Part shown: piece after piece, positions 47,256-58,247 of the stretch
Layout of the letters: each line of letters begins with the position of its first letter
Position numbering within the stretch: the first letter of the stretch is position 1
DNA from: Prinsepia uniflora
Taxonomy: Eukaryota; Streptophyta; Magnoliopsida; Rosales; Rosaceae
NCBI GenBank assembly: GCA_032719365.1
Contig: CM064866.1
Location: 5,189,781 to 5,253,780, forward strand
Length of the DNA: 64,000 nucleotides
Reading direction: 5' to 3'
Program-made: the position numbers and the translations under genes
Notes under the pieces: model-generated
The model's input: only the letters and a program-made list of their open reading frames with translations
Database searches by the model: none
Told to the model about the DNA's origin: nothing

Positions 47256-50248
47256 TGTGACGACCCATTCCGGAAAATGAGATTGGATTATTAGTTAATG
47301 ATAGATTAGTAACTATAATAAGTGATTAATTGGATGCTCTCGGACAGACGGTGTGAAATGACGATTTTACCCCTGGAATGGGCAAAAATGTTGACTTTTT
47401 GTTCGGGTAGTCAAATGGACTTTGACCACTGACCGTGACATAGTCCGACACGTCACGAGTCCATAGATAGGTGGCACGTCCGATTCCGACGTCCGAGGGA
47501 AAAGTTATGACGTTCGGAAGTTCGAGGGTACTTTGGTAATTTGGTCAAATAAGAGCGAAAGGTTGACTTTTTGGATGACAAGGAATTTCCACGTATTTCA
47601 AGGACCATTAGATAGGTCTCGATCTCTTGGATACAATGACAGGCGGCATGTGTCGATTGGAGTTCGGACGTTAAAGTTACGAGTCTAGGAATTCGAGGGG
47701 CAAAATGGTAATTTGTCCTTGAAGGGCCTTCTGGACATTTCCTGCATTGGGAATTGTGCCCACTCAGAGATGGACACTTGGCTGTTGATTGGAAATGGTG
47801 CCATAGAAATTTTGACGTGTGGTTGGGTCTGGATGGTGGTGGAAACTACTTACAATTTCTCAAATTTGGCACACACGATTCAAATATCAGTTGCACGGTT
47901 TGGTGGTTCGAGAGACAAACAGAGAGACAGAGACGGTGAGGAATTCAAACCCCCAGCTATCCCCGATTGAAGGTGCTATATGAACAAAAACGAAAGAATA
48001 ATCAATGTGGAACAAGGTGGTGAAGTCGTGGATGCCGCCGTGCACGGTGACGATTGAAGGAGGACCTAAACCGTGAACTCCCCTGTTGAGGATCAAATGG
48101 AACGTGGTGATTTCTTGGGTTTTGATCGATTGTATTAGTTGGAAAAGGCTACTGGAGGTCTGGGGAAGTGAATAGGCTCGTTTTCGAAGCTTGGGATGGA
48201 CGGTAAGTGAACCTTCCATGGAAATTGTTTTTAAAACTCAAACATGGTAAACTTGGTTTTGATGATTGATACATGAAACGGTTATTTGGTTGAGGTCTTG
48301 GGCGCCACAAGGAGGCATTTGGACGAGGAAATTAGGGACTGTGATGACTGGAACCATGGAAACAGAGAGGAGGAAATTTTGTGTGGAATCGATGCTTGGG
48401 AAGGTAATCTCTCAACTTTGTTTCTCAACTTTGGAACCATAGATCAATTACCTGAGATAGGACGAAACTGTTAGGGTGAAAAAGGGATGGAATTAGACTG
48501 TAAATTAATGAAAATTGGCCACGCCGGTTTGGGCTGGACCGGGTTTACCCGAGGTAGACGATGACTGTGCTGGGGGCGTGGCTCCCACGCGCAGCCCCTT
48601 TGGGCGGCGTGTGAGGGCGCTTGACACGGCTTTTGAGGATGGTTCCAACACGACTTTTAAAGTATTTAATGTAACGAACATTTTGAGATTTGTTTCGAGT
48701 CAATCGGACGTCTCTATCGTTTTCTGGATGTCCGAAGGTTTTAGGGCTCGTTTAAAAATAGTTAAAAATACGAAAAAATACAGGGCTTTAGTATAAGCTT
48801 TATGAAGTAGTTAGTGACCTCATTATGGGATTTGGACAGGTTCGGGAAAGCCGGTGATAGTAGATTGGCCGAGAACGGCGTAGGTGCATGCGTATCGAGG
48901 CGACGATGCTATGGTCTGTGAGTGGACTTTGCTTTCTAACTTATTATGCATGCATATATTTTTTTATGTGTTTTCTATACCTGATTCTATGATTTGATTA
49001 TGCACTTGATGATTTACGGTTTTGCATGGCTTTTGAGATATTTACGAAATTGCGTGTTTTACGGGATTTCGATCGATGTTGTGATTTGACTATGGTTTTA
49101 ATGATTTGATTTTGGGATTTGAAACATGATTTGATTTCAATGATTTGAAATGGATTTCGAAAAAGTGATTTCGGGTTTGGAGCCCTGTTTCTGAGATTTC
49201 GATAAACGAGCTTTCGGTCTTGAAACTGGATTTCAGAAATGATATTTCGGATTTGGTTTTGAGATTTGGAAAGGAAATCTGGATTTGGGTTCGGGACAGT
49301 GGTTCCTGATGCCACTTACAAAATCATTGTTGTGAATTCGGAGATGGATTTTCTATGGTTTTCACTGTTGATTGGAAAAATGGTTTCGGGTTTAAGGACC
49401 AGGAAAAAGAAAAAAAAACCGCTGGATCTGGTTTTGAGTTTAGAGACTCGGTTGATTGACGGGGGGAGGGCCCTGGATTGATATGTTTTGAGTTTAAAGA
49501 CTCGGTATATGTTTTGAGTTTAAAGACTCGGTTATTGTGATACCCCCCGAGGTCTGTGATTGTGTTTTGAGTTTAAGGACTCGTTGATATTTCGGGAATG
49601 CCTGATATTGCGCATGGTTTTGAGTTTAAAGACTCGGGCGGACTTGAGATCCAGAAAACTCGTATGATTGATGTTTTTCACTGGTTTTTTTACTGGTTTT
49701 CCGATGTTTTGGGCAGTGGCCCGGATGATATGGATTTATGAGTTTTGGGACTGAGTTCCCATATTAGAGATTGATTTGTAATTTGAGGCTGAAGCCTTGA
49801 TTTGAATAGCGGATTTGATTCGGGTTTTCAAATGGTTTTCATTGATGGTTTTGATATGAATGGTTTCATAAGGTGTATTGGTATGCATGCATTGGTTTTT
49901 ACATGGAAGGTAAAAATGTAATTTTCTTCTGAACTGTTTTCTGAACTTATTACTCATTTTTGTCCACTCACAGTCTTTTCATGTTTTTGATACCCTACAG
50001 GTTGTTGCGGTGCGGGCTATTGGTCGAGAGAGGCAGAGAAATCACACCCGCGATCCACAGTAGTTTCAGCGTACTTTGGGAAGTCTGGACACTTTTAGGA
50101 CGGTTGGATCGAGAATCCCTTGTTCGACTTACGTGTCACATAGAGGTTGGACGTCAGTTTAGCTTTCGTGTCATGCGTAAGTTAGCGTAAGTTAGACGGG
50201 AGCAAAATTTAGCCCTTAATCAAGGGGTATTAGGCGGGGGTCCTGTCA
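47256..50248 (+). repeat. 3' LTR of E3
   Basis: Starts TGTGACGACCCATTCCGG and ends TCCTGTCA at 50248. Bracket arms 48917-48927 and 49962-49973. It differs from the 5' LTR at scattered sites by eye, and has a small tandem duplication GCGTAAGTTA near 50176-50192. Confidence 0.94.
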
Positions 50249-53200
50249 GGTTCAGTCCAACCGAACCGGCGCACCTGGTTCTATTCCATTTTCCACCTAT
50301 TTTCAATTCCATTTAATCCTATAGCTTCCTTCCACTGATTCTAGTCGATTGATGTCAAAACCTGAACTTAGGGGTTGAAAATTACCTCCCCGATCGACTA
50401 TCCAAGCTTCCATTTTCCCCCGCCGTCTCCGGCCACTACAGGTCACCTCACACCCTGAAACCAGTCTCGATCGATTCCTGGAAACTCCCAGATGCTCACC
50501 TGAGCAACCAATTCGATTAACAAAGACCAATTTGCCATTTGCCATTTTTGAACTCCAAGTCGAATTTTACAGGAAATGGCTTACCCTCGCATTTGTGCAC
50601 CTTCATGGCCACCATTAACCTCGTCCTATCCTTCATAACCTCAAGCAAACCACCAAAACCATCCATCATCAGTAGAACCCGACCCACCATTTTCGAATTC
50701 AAATGAAACAGAGTATACGACCTACCTGCCTGCTTCTACCACTGCACACGGCGGCCCTCCACGGTGGCACCATTACGTTCCTCACCACGCACTCACACTT
50801 TTCCATTCACACTTTACTTGCTTTAGCTGAGGATCAGAAGGTTTATGGATGAGGTTTGGGTGCTCGGGTTTCATTGAAGAGTAATGGAAAAATTATGAAG
50901 ATCGATGATGATAATCAGATGATAGTTTGGTTAGAGAAATGGACGGTGAGGATGAGTGATTAGATGAGATGAATGGTTAGGATGAGAGATGAGAGTTTAA
51001 TTAATTAATTAATTAATGACCAATAGACGTAGATCCACAAATTAGGGAAAGGTAACCAATAGGATGAGTGACACTTGTCACTCATCCAAAGGCCCCACAT
51101 AAAATATCTGCCCAATAGGATTAAAATAATATTTAATACGAATCCCGAGACTTAAGTCCCCGATTTTGCTCCCGTGACCATAACTTTTCCGTCCGACGTC
51201 TGATTTTGGCGTATCGCCTGTCTATCGATTCGTATCGACCCGATCTACGTAACGATCTTTGGCCCTCGACCATTGGACCTCCCTGGTCAAAAGTCAACAT
51301 TTTGCCCACTCCTAGGGGCAAAACGGTCATTTTACACCGTCCGGTCGATTTCGTTCAACTAATCACCGTTTAACCTCACTAATCCTTGATTAGTCCCTAA
51401 TCTAATCCAGAAATTTGGGACGAGTCGTTACACATATCATAAAACATGAGTAATAGTGTGAAATCAATCATGTATGAACAGTGGACCGATAAAATCAAAA
51501 CATGTTTTTCCCTGGTCCACATTTTCTCTGAAACTCATGTTCATCAAATCAGTTCATGATATAAAGTATTTGGACACAAATATCAATAAATTACAAATAT
51601 AACCAATCCTCGATATCCAAGTAATTGTCACGATGTCAATGCTACGCGTGCAAACTTGGGAGTCTCACATCCGAGTACATCCCCAGGATCTACGATGTCT
51701 AGGGTGATATCATCTCCAGGATCTACGTCGTCTGGAGGATATCATAATATCACACTCCTGAGATTGGGCCTCCCTCGGAGCTACTCATCTCCAGGCAGTG
51801 TATCGTGACTACTCCAGGATCTATGACGTCTGAAGGAGACTATCAAATCACAAAGGATGGTATATATGGAACATTCACCAAATCCAGTAATCTCATTTTA
51901 AAATCATTCATGTCTCAATCAAGTCAAAAACATTTCAATAGGGCCTATGCCCGAGACATAGCTTTCACAAAGCAAGTTCCATAAATCCATCATAAAACAG
52001 TGTCAAGAATTCATTTTATACATCAAAACCATCAATTCAATCATATCTTTACATTTGACTCCAAATCCAAGTCAAAATCATTATCTAAATTGGGTCTCAA
52101 CCCCAAAATATCATTTTCACACAAATCCGTAAAATCATCCGTAAACCGATAATTAAGTCCACAAAATCATCAAGCAATGATATCAATTCATCATTCAAAT
52201 CATTTCATCTCAAATCATATGATAAAGCATTTAAAACATTTATGCATGCATCACAGTTATAAAACAAAAGTCCACTCACACACCGTCCAAACTGCCTGCT
52301 TCCAAGCTGCACGTTTTTTCGTAAATTCCAGAAATCATCATTCCTATACAAAATCATTATCGAGAGTCACTAACACTTCAATATACCTCATATAATTTTC
52401 CCCAATTTTTTCGGAATTTAAATACGTATTTAAAACGTATATTAAAATTTCGGATACATAGAACACTATCGAAATGGTATTCGATTTCCTCGAAACTAGT
52501 GCCAAAATGTTCATTACATTGAGAGAATTCAAAGTCATGTTGAACTCACCTTGAGACAAGGCTCCACGCGCCCTCACGTGCTGCCGTGAGTGGCTGCGCG
52601 TGGGAGCCACGCGCCAATGAATAGTATTTGTCCTAGCCCGATTCTCTGCAATTCGGGCTCTGCAACCCACGAGACAACCCGATTCAATCCCTATTAGTTT
52701 CAACTTGATTTCTTCAATTGATTCAGCTAATCATATCGTTTTAACATTAAGTGAAGGTCTGTAAGTTCAATTTGATGATTCCCTACCTCGAAGACGTTCA
52801 ACCAAACTTCGAATTTCCAAGGTATGTTCATCCTCTGATCCGTTCAATTATCATCGATTCCTTTGAATTAATTCGATCAGAAACTTTGCAGGGTCCATCC
52901 AAGTATGTTTCCAATTTCAATTGCATCTTTCGACCCCTCCAATTACTCGAACTCAACCTCAAGTTTTCAAGGGATTGAGGACCTCTGTTCACAGCCAAAA
53001 AAACACCAATTGCCTTCGTTCTTGATTGGGTTCGACTCGTCTTGATCCCAAAAGGCTAAAATCGACAACAATTGCGGTGTTTATGGTCCATAAGTTCAAC
53101 TTCGAAAATTAATCAATTCGAATTTCATGGGTTCTTGGGTTTCAATTTTCCCCCTCTGACTCCCTCGTCTAATTCTCTATTCTTCCTGTCTAGTTCCTCC

Positions 53201-53693
53201 CATTGAATTGACTAACTAGTAGGGATTGTAGGAAGATGGTTGTTTGCTTCCTCAGACCCTGTTTTCTACATTTTGTTGTTCTCCCCCCAGCACGATCAAG
53301 TCATATACATGGAATTATAGTTTACTAATTATCAGGGCCACCAATCACGTTTATAAGATGACAGATGTCACCTAAAGACCCAAATGACTCACCAATACGG
53401 CTGAGTCATCCAATATTGCGCCAATTTACCAATTTACCCTTCTATTGCAAAATTACCAAATTGCCCTTCGCCGTCTCAGACAAGTATCTTTTACATCCAA
53501 ACTCCGATTGACGCATGCCCCTGTCTACGGATTCAGCGTCCCGAGACCTATCCAACGGTCCTTACGGAAAGTCCAAACAAGGTCCCGATCAAAAAATCAA
53601 CTTTTGCCCCTCATAACTAAGGCTAAAATTGTCATTTCCTTCCAATTTTTCCAATTTTTTTCCTTTTTCGACTTTTCGGGTCGTTACAAATGT

Positions 53694-53858
53694 AATACTA
53701 ATAGTAATCACAATAATAATAATCATCTAATACACAGTGTAACCAATAATGTCATGGTCCTAAGGCTACGCGTGTCACCGGGGGTCTCAATCTCGAGTAC
53801 ACCCCTGGGTCCACTAGTGTCCGGGTATTCCCCAGATCAATGCCCAGAGTATATCCAA
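53694..53858 (-). mobile_element. LTR-G, part 3
   Basis: Resumes after S4. It contains CACCGGGGGTCTCAATC and CCCTGGGTCCACTAGTGTCCGG, matching in order the middle of LTR-D (36640-36690). It is cut by the start of the rearranged element at about 53859. Confidence 0.5.
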
Positions 53859-56466
53859 AGACACATCCCGGTTATCCCTCGATAATCGTGACAGATCCTG
53901 CTCCCGTCTGACAATAACTCGAAAATACCAAAAGTAGTTTCAAATATATACATACACATATAAATGATAACATCGTCAGACAAGGGATAGTTCAGTATTT
54001 CGAGACCGTTGACCTAGTCAACAGGTTTACAGAGCATAGGAAATATTTACATGTAGGGAGCAAAATCCTACGCTGCAAGGTGTTTGAGTATGCAACGGTC
54101 AGTTTATTCCTCTGCCTCGAAATGAGCCTCAGTACCTGTGCACTGGCCTGGAGGGCTAATAAAATAGTAAAGGTGTGAGTGGACAAAAATAAAGTTTAGA
54201 AATACATTTATCAAAATACAGTCTTACCCTCTAGTTTCACAAACATGCATGCATATCGTAACTTATAAATTGGAAAATCAAGATATGAACATAAATATCA
54301 AACATAAATAAAACACAGGGTCCAAGTCCAATATAGAGTCACGTTATCCCTGCAACGCGTGCAATCAATAGGCTCAAGGACCGCTCAAATCCCGAGCATC
54401 TGCCGCTGTGAACACATCACCAGCCGGCAATCCAGGTCGTCAGGAACATATCACTGACCAACCTCCATATAATCCAGCACATCTGGTCTGAGTCGAGCCT
54501 CCACCTGGCTGCACGACAACAGACCGTGCTACGTGACCTCTCCGGGGTAAACACTTCCATCCCGGAGGCGAGCGTTATGTCCAGGGTCCATTTCGGGGGA
54601 AACATATTCCACACCGAAAGCCCTCATATATCATCATGAAAACCAGTGAAAACAGTTGCATTTATTATCAAAATCATTTTGAACTGGGCTTCACGCCCAA
54701 AACATTTTTCTCAAATCCCTAACCCAATCCACGTAAACCTGCATAAGCACAATCTCATTTATGACATAAATCCATCAAATCAAACATCAGACTCATAATC
54801 CGAGTCAAAATCAAGTTCAAACCCCGAGCCTTGGCTCGAAAGATCAGTTTCACAGTTTTCTCGAAAATCGTGCCCAAAAGCATATAAAATAATGTAATAT
54901 TCCCAAAAATCCGGAAATCATCATATCGAAGTATCAATCATATCAAATCATCTCAAATCATATTATAAGGCACTTAAAACATATATGCATGCATTTAGGG
55001 TAGAAAACTAAAGTCCACTCACACACCGTCCAGATTGTTCAGTTTCCAGCTGTTCGTGTTCCTTCGACGTCCTGGAAGTATTCGGGCATGTCAAACAAGT
55101 AATATAAGGTTACTAACTTGTTACATAATCTCCTGTACGAATTCCCTAATCGTCGGAATAAAATAATATTATTTTAAACGTAACCCATACGCTTCGGGTA
55201 TACTAACTACTCCCAGTTCATATCCGATTAACCCGAAACCAACGCTAATAGGTCAGTATCATCGAGAGCATCAAAACCACTGTTGGACACTTCCTCAGAT
55301 TCCCGGCCACGCGCCCTCACGCGCCGCCGCAAGCGGCTGCGCGTGAAAGCCACGCGCCGTGAACAGTGATTGCTACAGTATCTCTTCCTCGCCCGTTTCT
55401 CTGATAAACGGGTCAGCGACCCGCGATCAGACCCGACTCGCTTTCCCGTGATTCCAACTCAATTCCTTCCGTTCTTTCACTCGTTATCATCAATTCAATC
55501 TAACTTACAGTTCTATCACTTCAATTCAATTAATTAAGCCTTAAATCATCTCGGCTCAAGATGAACACCCGTCGGGTTGAGTTCGGGTCCCATCCAAAAC
55601 TCACCTGTTTCCTTCAATTGTTCACACCAGAAGCATCATAGGACTATAATGAACACGAAATCGAGATCAATTTCATGATTTATTACCTCTAAGTCACTGA
55701 ACTCAAGCTCGATTTTCCGAACTAGTTGCAGGGTCTGTTCATCACCATTACAGCTCCAATTCTTGTTCTATTTGATTGGGTTCGAGTTGTTAAGCTCCCA
55801 GGAAGCTTAATATCACGTCAAATTGGAACGAAACCGTCTGGAAATCCAAATTCGAAAATGAAGATTTTGAAGGATTTTCGGGTAAGTGCAGTAGGGTGTT
55901 TTCTTAGGTTTGTTTGGTTCCTCTTCGGTTTTTCACTCTTCAATTTAGCCAATTTCTTGCTCAATCACGCTGGTTACAACAGAATTCGATTAAGGAGGAA
56001 GAAGGGAAGTATCAGTGCTCTGTTTTGGTTCTAAGCCAGTTACTGTTCATCTACTGTTCAAATGCTTCTTAACCTCAATAATTTAATTAATTCATGCCAC
56101 AAATCATCCCTAAGTGCCACTAATCTGTTTTCACAAGTGACACTTGTCACTTGATGAAACATATGAGTCATTTGCTGAAATGAATCAGCATTCCATTTGA
56201 TAAATCAGCATAATAACAGCACATGCATCACTCATGATTTACGATTACCATTTTACCCTCCTTAAGCACAATTACTATTTTGCCTCTACACTTCACAACC
56301 CCGTAACTTCTTCATTGGAACTCCGTTTTTGACGTGCCACCTGTCTACGGATTCAGCGTCTCGGGACCTACACAATGGAACTAGCAAAATATTCAAAAAG
56401 TATTCTGAACAAAAGTCAACTTTTAGCCATATCCCTTCGGGGTTAAAAAACGTCATTTTCACATTA
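53859..56466 (-). repeat. Left LTR of E4 (3' LTR by orientation)
   Basis: The start reads AGACACATCCC, apparently a mutated TGACAC-type terminus, followed by CTGCTCCCGTCTGACAA as in S4. Bracket arms about 54174-54184 and 55013-55024 (GTCCACTCACAC). CACGCGCC cluster 55307-55360. It breaks off inside ACATTA at 56466, where pol sequence begins. Confidence 0.7.
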
Positions 56467-57625
56467 AGCATATTGGGTTATCTGAAAGTCTTCCTTTACC
56501 GGTAAGAAATGTGCTGATTTGGTGAGTCTATCTACAATCACCCAAACTCCATCGTGGCCTCGAGGCGTTCTCGGAAGTTTGAACACGAAATCCATAGTTA
56601 TATGATCCCATTTCCACTCTGGGATAGGAAGTGGTTGTAGTGCTCCGTCAGGTCTCTGTCTTTCAGCCTTTACTTGCTGACATATCAAACATTTACTTAC
56701 ATACTCAGCAATTTCTCGTTTCATGCCAGGCCACCAGTAATGTTCTTGGAGTGTACGGTACATTTTTGTTCCGCCCGGATGCATAGCATGCGCAGAACTA
56801 TGAGCTTCAGCCAGAATCTCTTGTTTCAACACTTTATCTGCAGGTACACATAATCTCCCTTCCGTGGTTAAGGCTCCGTCCTCATTCACTGCATAATCCT
56901 GCCGTTCACCGGCTTCTACTTCAATTCGAAGGATACATAAAGTTGCGTCTTGAAACTGAGCATCAATGATCTGATCAATCAGGATTGGTCGTACCTGGAA
57001 ATTTTCCATCAACCCATCTTGACTATCAAATGCCACACCAGTTTTTCGCAGTTTAACTAATAGAGGCAAGTGTACTGTCTGTAAATGGGCTACTGAATGT
57101 GCTGATTTCCGACGCAATGCATCAGCCACTACGTTTTCCTTTCCAGGATGGTATTCGATTGTACAATCATAATCCTTAAGCAATTCCAACCATCTTCTCT
57201 GCCTCACATTTAACTCCTTCTGGGTGAAAAAGTATTTCAAACTTTTATGATCCGTAAACAGTCAGCAGGTCTCACCGTATAGATAATGTCTCCAGATCTT
57301 TAGCGCATGCACTACTGCAGCCAATTCCAAATCATGGGTAGGATAGTTGCGCTCGTGCGGTTTTAACTGTCGCGAGGCATAAGCAATCACTTTCCCATGC
57401 TGCATCAGTACACACCCTAAAGTATAGACTTCAAATTCTCCACGGTCATCTGGAAGAGCCAATACTGGAGCGGACGTCAGCCGTTTCTTCAGCTCCTGAA
57501 AACTCTGCTCGCAAGTCTCATCCCAAATAAACTGAACTCCCTTTCTGGTCAAACGAGTCAATGGAGCAGCAATCGTAGAAAATCCTTCTACGAAACGCCT
57601 GTAATAACCGGCTAACCCCAAAAAT
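56467..57625 (-). pseudogene. pol: Gypsy pol fragment: RNase H and N-terminal integrase
   Basis: Minus-strand coding relic of a Ty3/gypsy polymerase. It starts at the RT thumb (FLGLAGYYRRFVEGFS, 57620-57573), passes through RNase H (VIAYASRQLKPHERNYPTHD, DHKSLKYFF, PGKENVVADALRRK), then the integrase HHCC zinc domain (HSSAHAMHPGG...CLICQQVKAE) and the first catalytic block (ITMDFVFKLP, VDRLTKSAHFLPV). It ends before the second Asp and the Glu of DDE. A TGA at 57262-57264 interrupts the frame. The RNase H first motif is damaged: EVYT runs straight into LGCVLMQ, so the expected Asp of YTDAS is absent. The RT catalytic core is missing. This is the only pol in the window. Confidence 0.93.
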
Positions 57626-58096
57626 CCAGTTACTGTTCATCTACTGTTTAAATGCTTCTTAACCTCAATAATTTAATTAATTCATGCCACAAATCATCCC
57701 TAAGTGCCACTAATCTGTTTTCACAAGTGACACTTGTCACTTGATGAAACATATGAGTCATTTGTTGAAATGAATCAGGATTCCATTTGATAAATCAGCA
57801 TATTAACAGCACATGCATCACTCATGATTTACGATTACCATTTTACCCTCCTTAAGCACAATTACTATTTTGCCCCTACACTTCACAACCCCGTAACTTC
57901 TTCATTCGAACTCCGTTTTCGACGTGCCACCTGTCTACGGATTCAGCGTCTCGGGACCTACACAATGGCACTAGCAAAATATTCAAAAAGTATTCTGAAC
58001 AAAAGTCAACTTTTAGCCATATCCCTTCGGGGTTAAAAAACGTCATTTTCACATTATTTTAATATTTTACAACTTTTGGATTTTCGGGGCGTTACA
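57626..58096 (-). repeat. Distal LTR end of E4 (5' LTR by orientation)
   Basis: Segment 57626-58056 repeats 56036-56466 at a constant offset of 1590 bases, then continues 40 bases to the natural terminus GGGGCGTTACA. The rest of this LTR (over 2 kb) is absent; it abuts the RT thumb at 57625 with a CC microhomology. Confidence 0.85.
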
Positions 58097-58247
58097 AATT
58101 CTGATCCTGAGCCATTCTACGATTTTTCACGTAGAGCGACCCTTCTCAGACAATGCGCCGTGACTGCTCCAAGGTACCTGGTCATCCGGAAGAGACAATA
58201 ATCCATAAGGGTGGTATGAACGGTGTACTAGTAAAAACCAGAGAAAT
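58097..58247 (-). mobile_element. LTR-G/LTR-D remnant
   Basis: Minus-type LTR sequence with CAATGCGCCGTGACTGCTCC and GGAAGAGACAATAATCC. It matches LTR-D around 36815-36866 and extends past its breakpoint. It ends near 58242, where plus-strand LTR sequence begins; GAAAT (58243-58247) matches the bases before LTR-D at 36047-36051. Confidence 0.45.

Larger units (their letters stand above)
42102..50248 (+). mobile_element. E3: long-LTR retroelement with non-coding interior (LARD-like)
   Basis: Plus-strand element. LTRs 42102-45088 (2987 bp) and 47256-50248 (2993 bp); TSD GGTTC at 42097-42101 and 50249-50253. PBS and PPT in the right order. The 2.17-kb interior (45089-47255) has no gag or pol. 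Its last 800 bases match the post-gag tail of E1 (shared GGAGTGAC.ATAACTGATCGATAT block near 46498), so E1 and E3 are related but E3 has also lost gag. It is the innermost insertion of the nest. Confidence 0.94.
40369..51432 (-). mobile_element. Solo LTR S5 (minus), hosting E3
   Basis: Starts TGACACGACCCATACC at 40369 and ends GGGACGAGTCGTTACA at 51432. TSD CATAT at 40364-40368 and 51433-51437. Element E3 splits it at 42101 (TSD GGTTC). Own length about 2.91 kb, like the E2 LTRs. Bracket arms 40575-40585 and 41696-41707 (GTCCATTCACAG, one mismatch). The hairpin units around 40880-41020 have CCA loops, e.g. AGCGTC-CCA-GACGCT and GACGTC-CCA-GACGTC. Confidence 0.93.
40089..53688 (-). mobile_element. 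Solo LTR S4 (minus), hosting S5 and E3
   Basis: Starts TGACAGGACCCATCCCC at 40089 and ends TTTTCGGGTCGTTACA at 53688. TSD AATGT at 40084-40088 and 53689-53693. It is interrupted at 40368 by S5, which itself contains E3. Own length about 2.53 kb (40089-40368 plus 51438-53688). Bracket arms 40286-40296 and about 52270-52281 (GTCCACTCACAC). No coding region belongs to it. Confidence 0.92.
53859..58096 (-). mobile_element. pol: Rearranged gypsy element E4 with partial pol
   Basis: Minus-strand arrangement: a near-complete left LTR (53859-56466, lacking its last 40 or so bases), a 1.16-kb pol piece (56467-57625) and only the distal end of a second LTR (57626-58096, ending CGGGGCGTTACA). The two LTR parts share a 431-bp segment with no length change and about eight differences. 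No PBS, PPT, gag or protease. The bases flanking the two outer ends (TCCAA and AATTC) do not match, so this is not a simple insertion. Confidence 0.75.

Noticed and set aside
46660..47268. 202-codon minus-strand frame in the E3 interior
   Set aside because: It is antisense to the element, runs across the PPT and LTR start, and contains a protein repeat that only reflects the 21-bp DNA tandem repeat. No domain is visible.
53445..53885. 146-codon plus-strand frame
   Set aside because: It crosses the terminus of solo LTR S4 and its TSD into LTR-G and so cannot be a conserved gene.
56036..58056. The 431-bp repeats as a giant target-site duplication of the pol fragment
   Set aside because: No known integrase makes duplications of this size. 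The repeats are LTR sequence in the order expected for the two LTRs of one minus-strand gypsy element.
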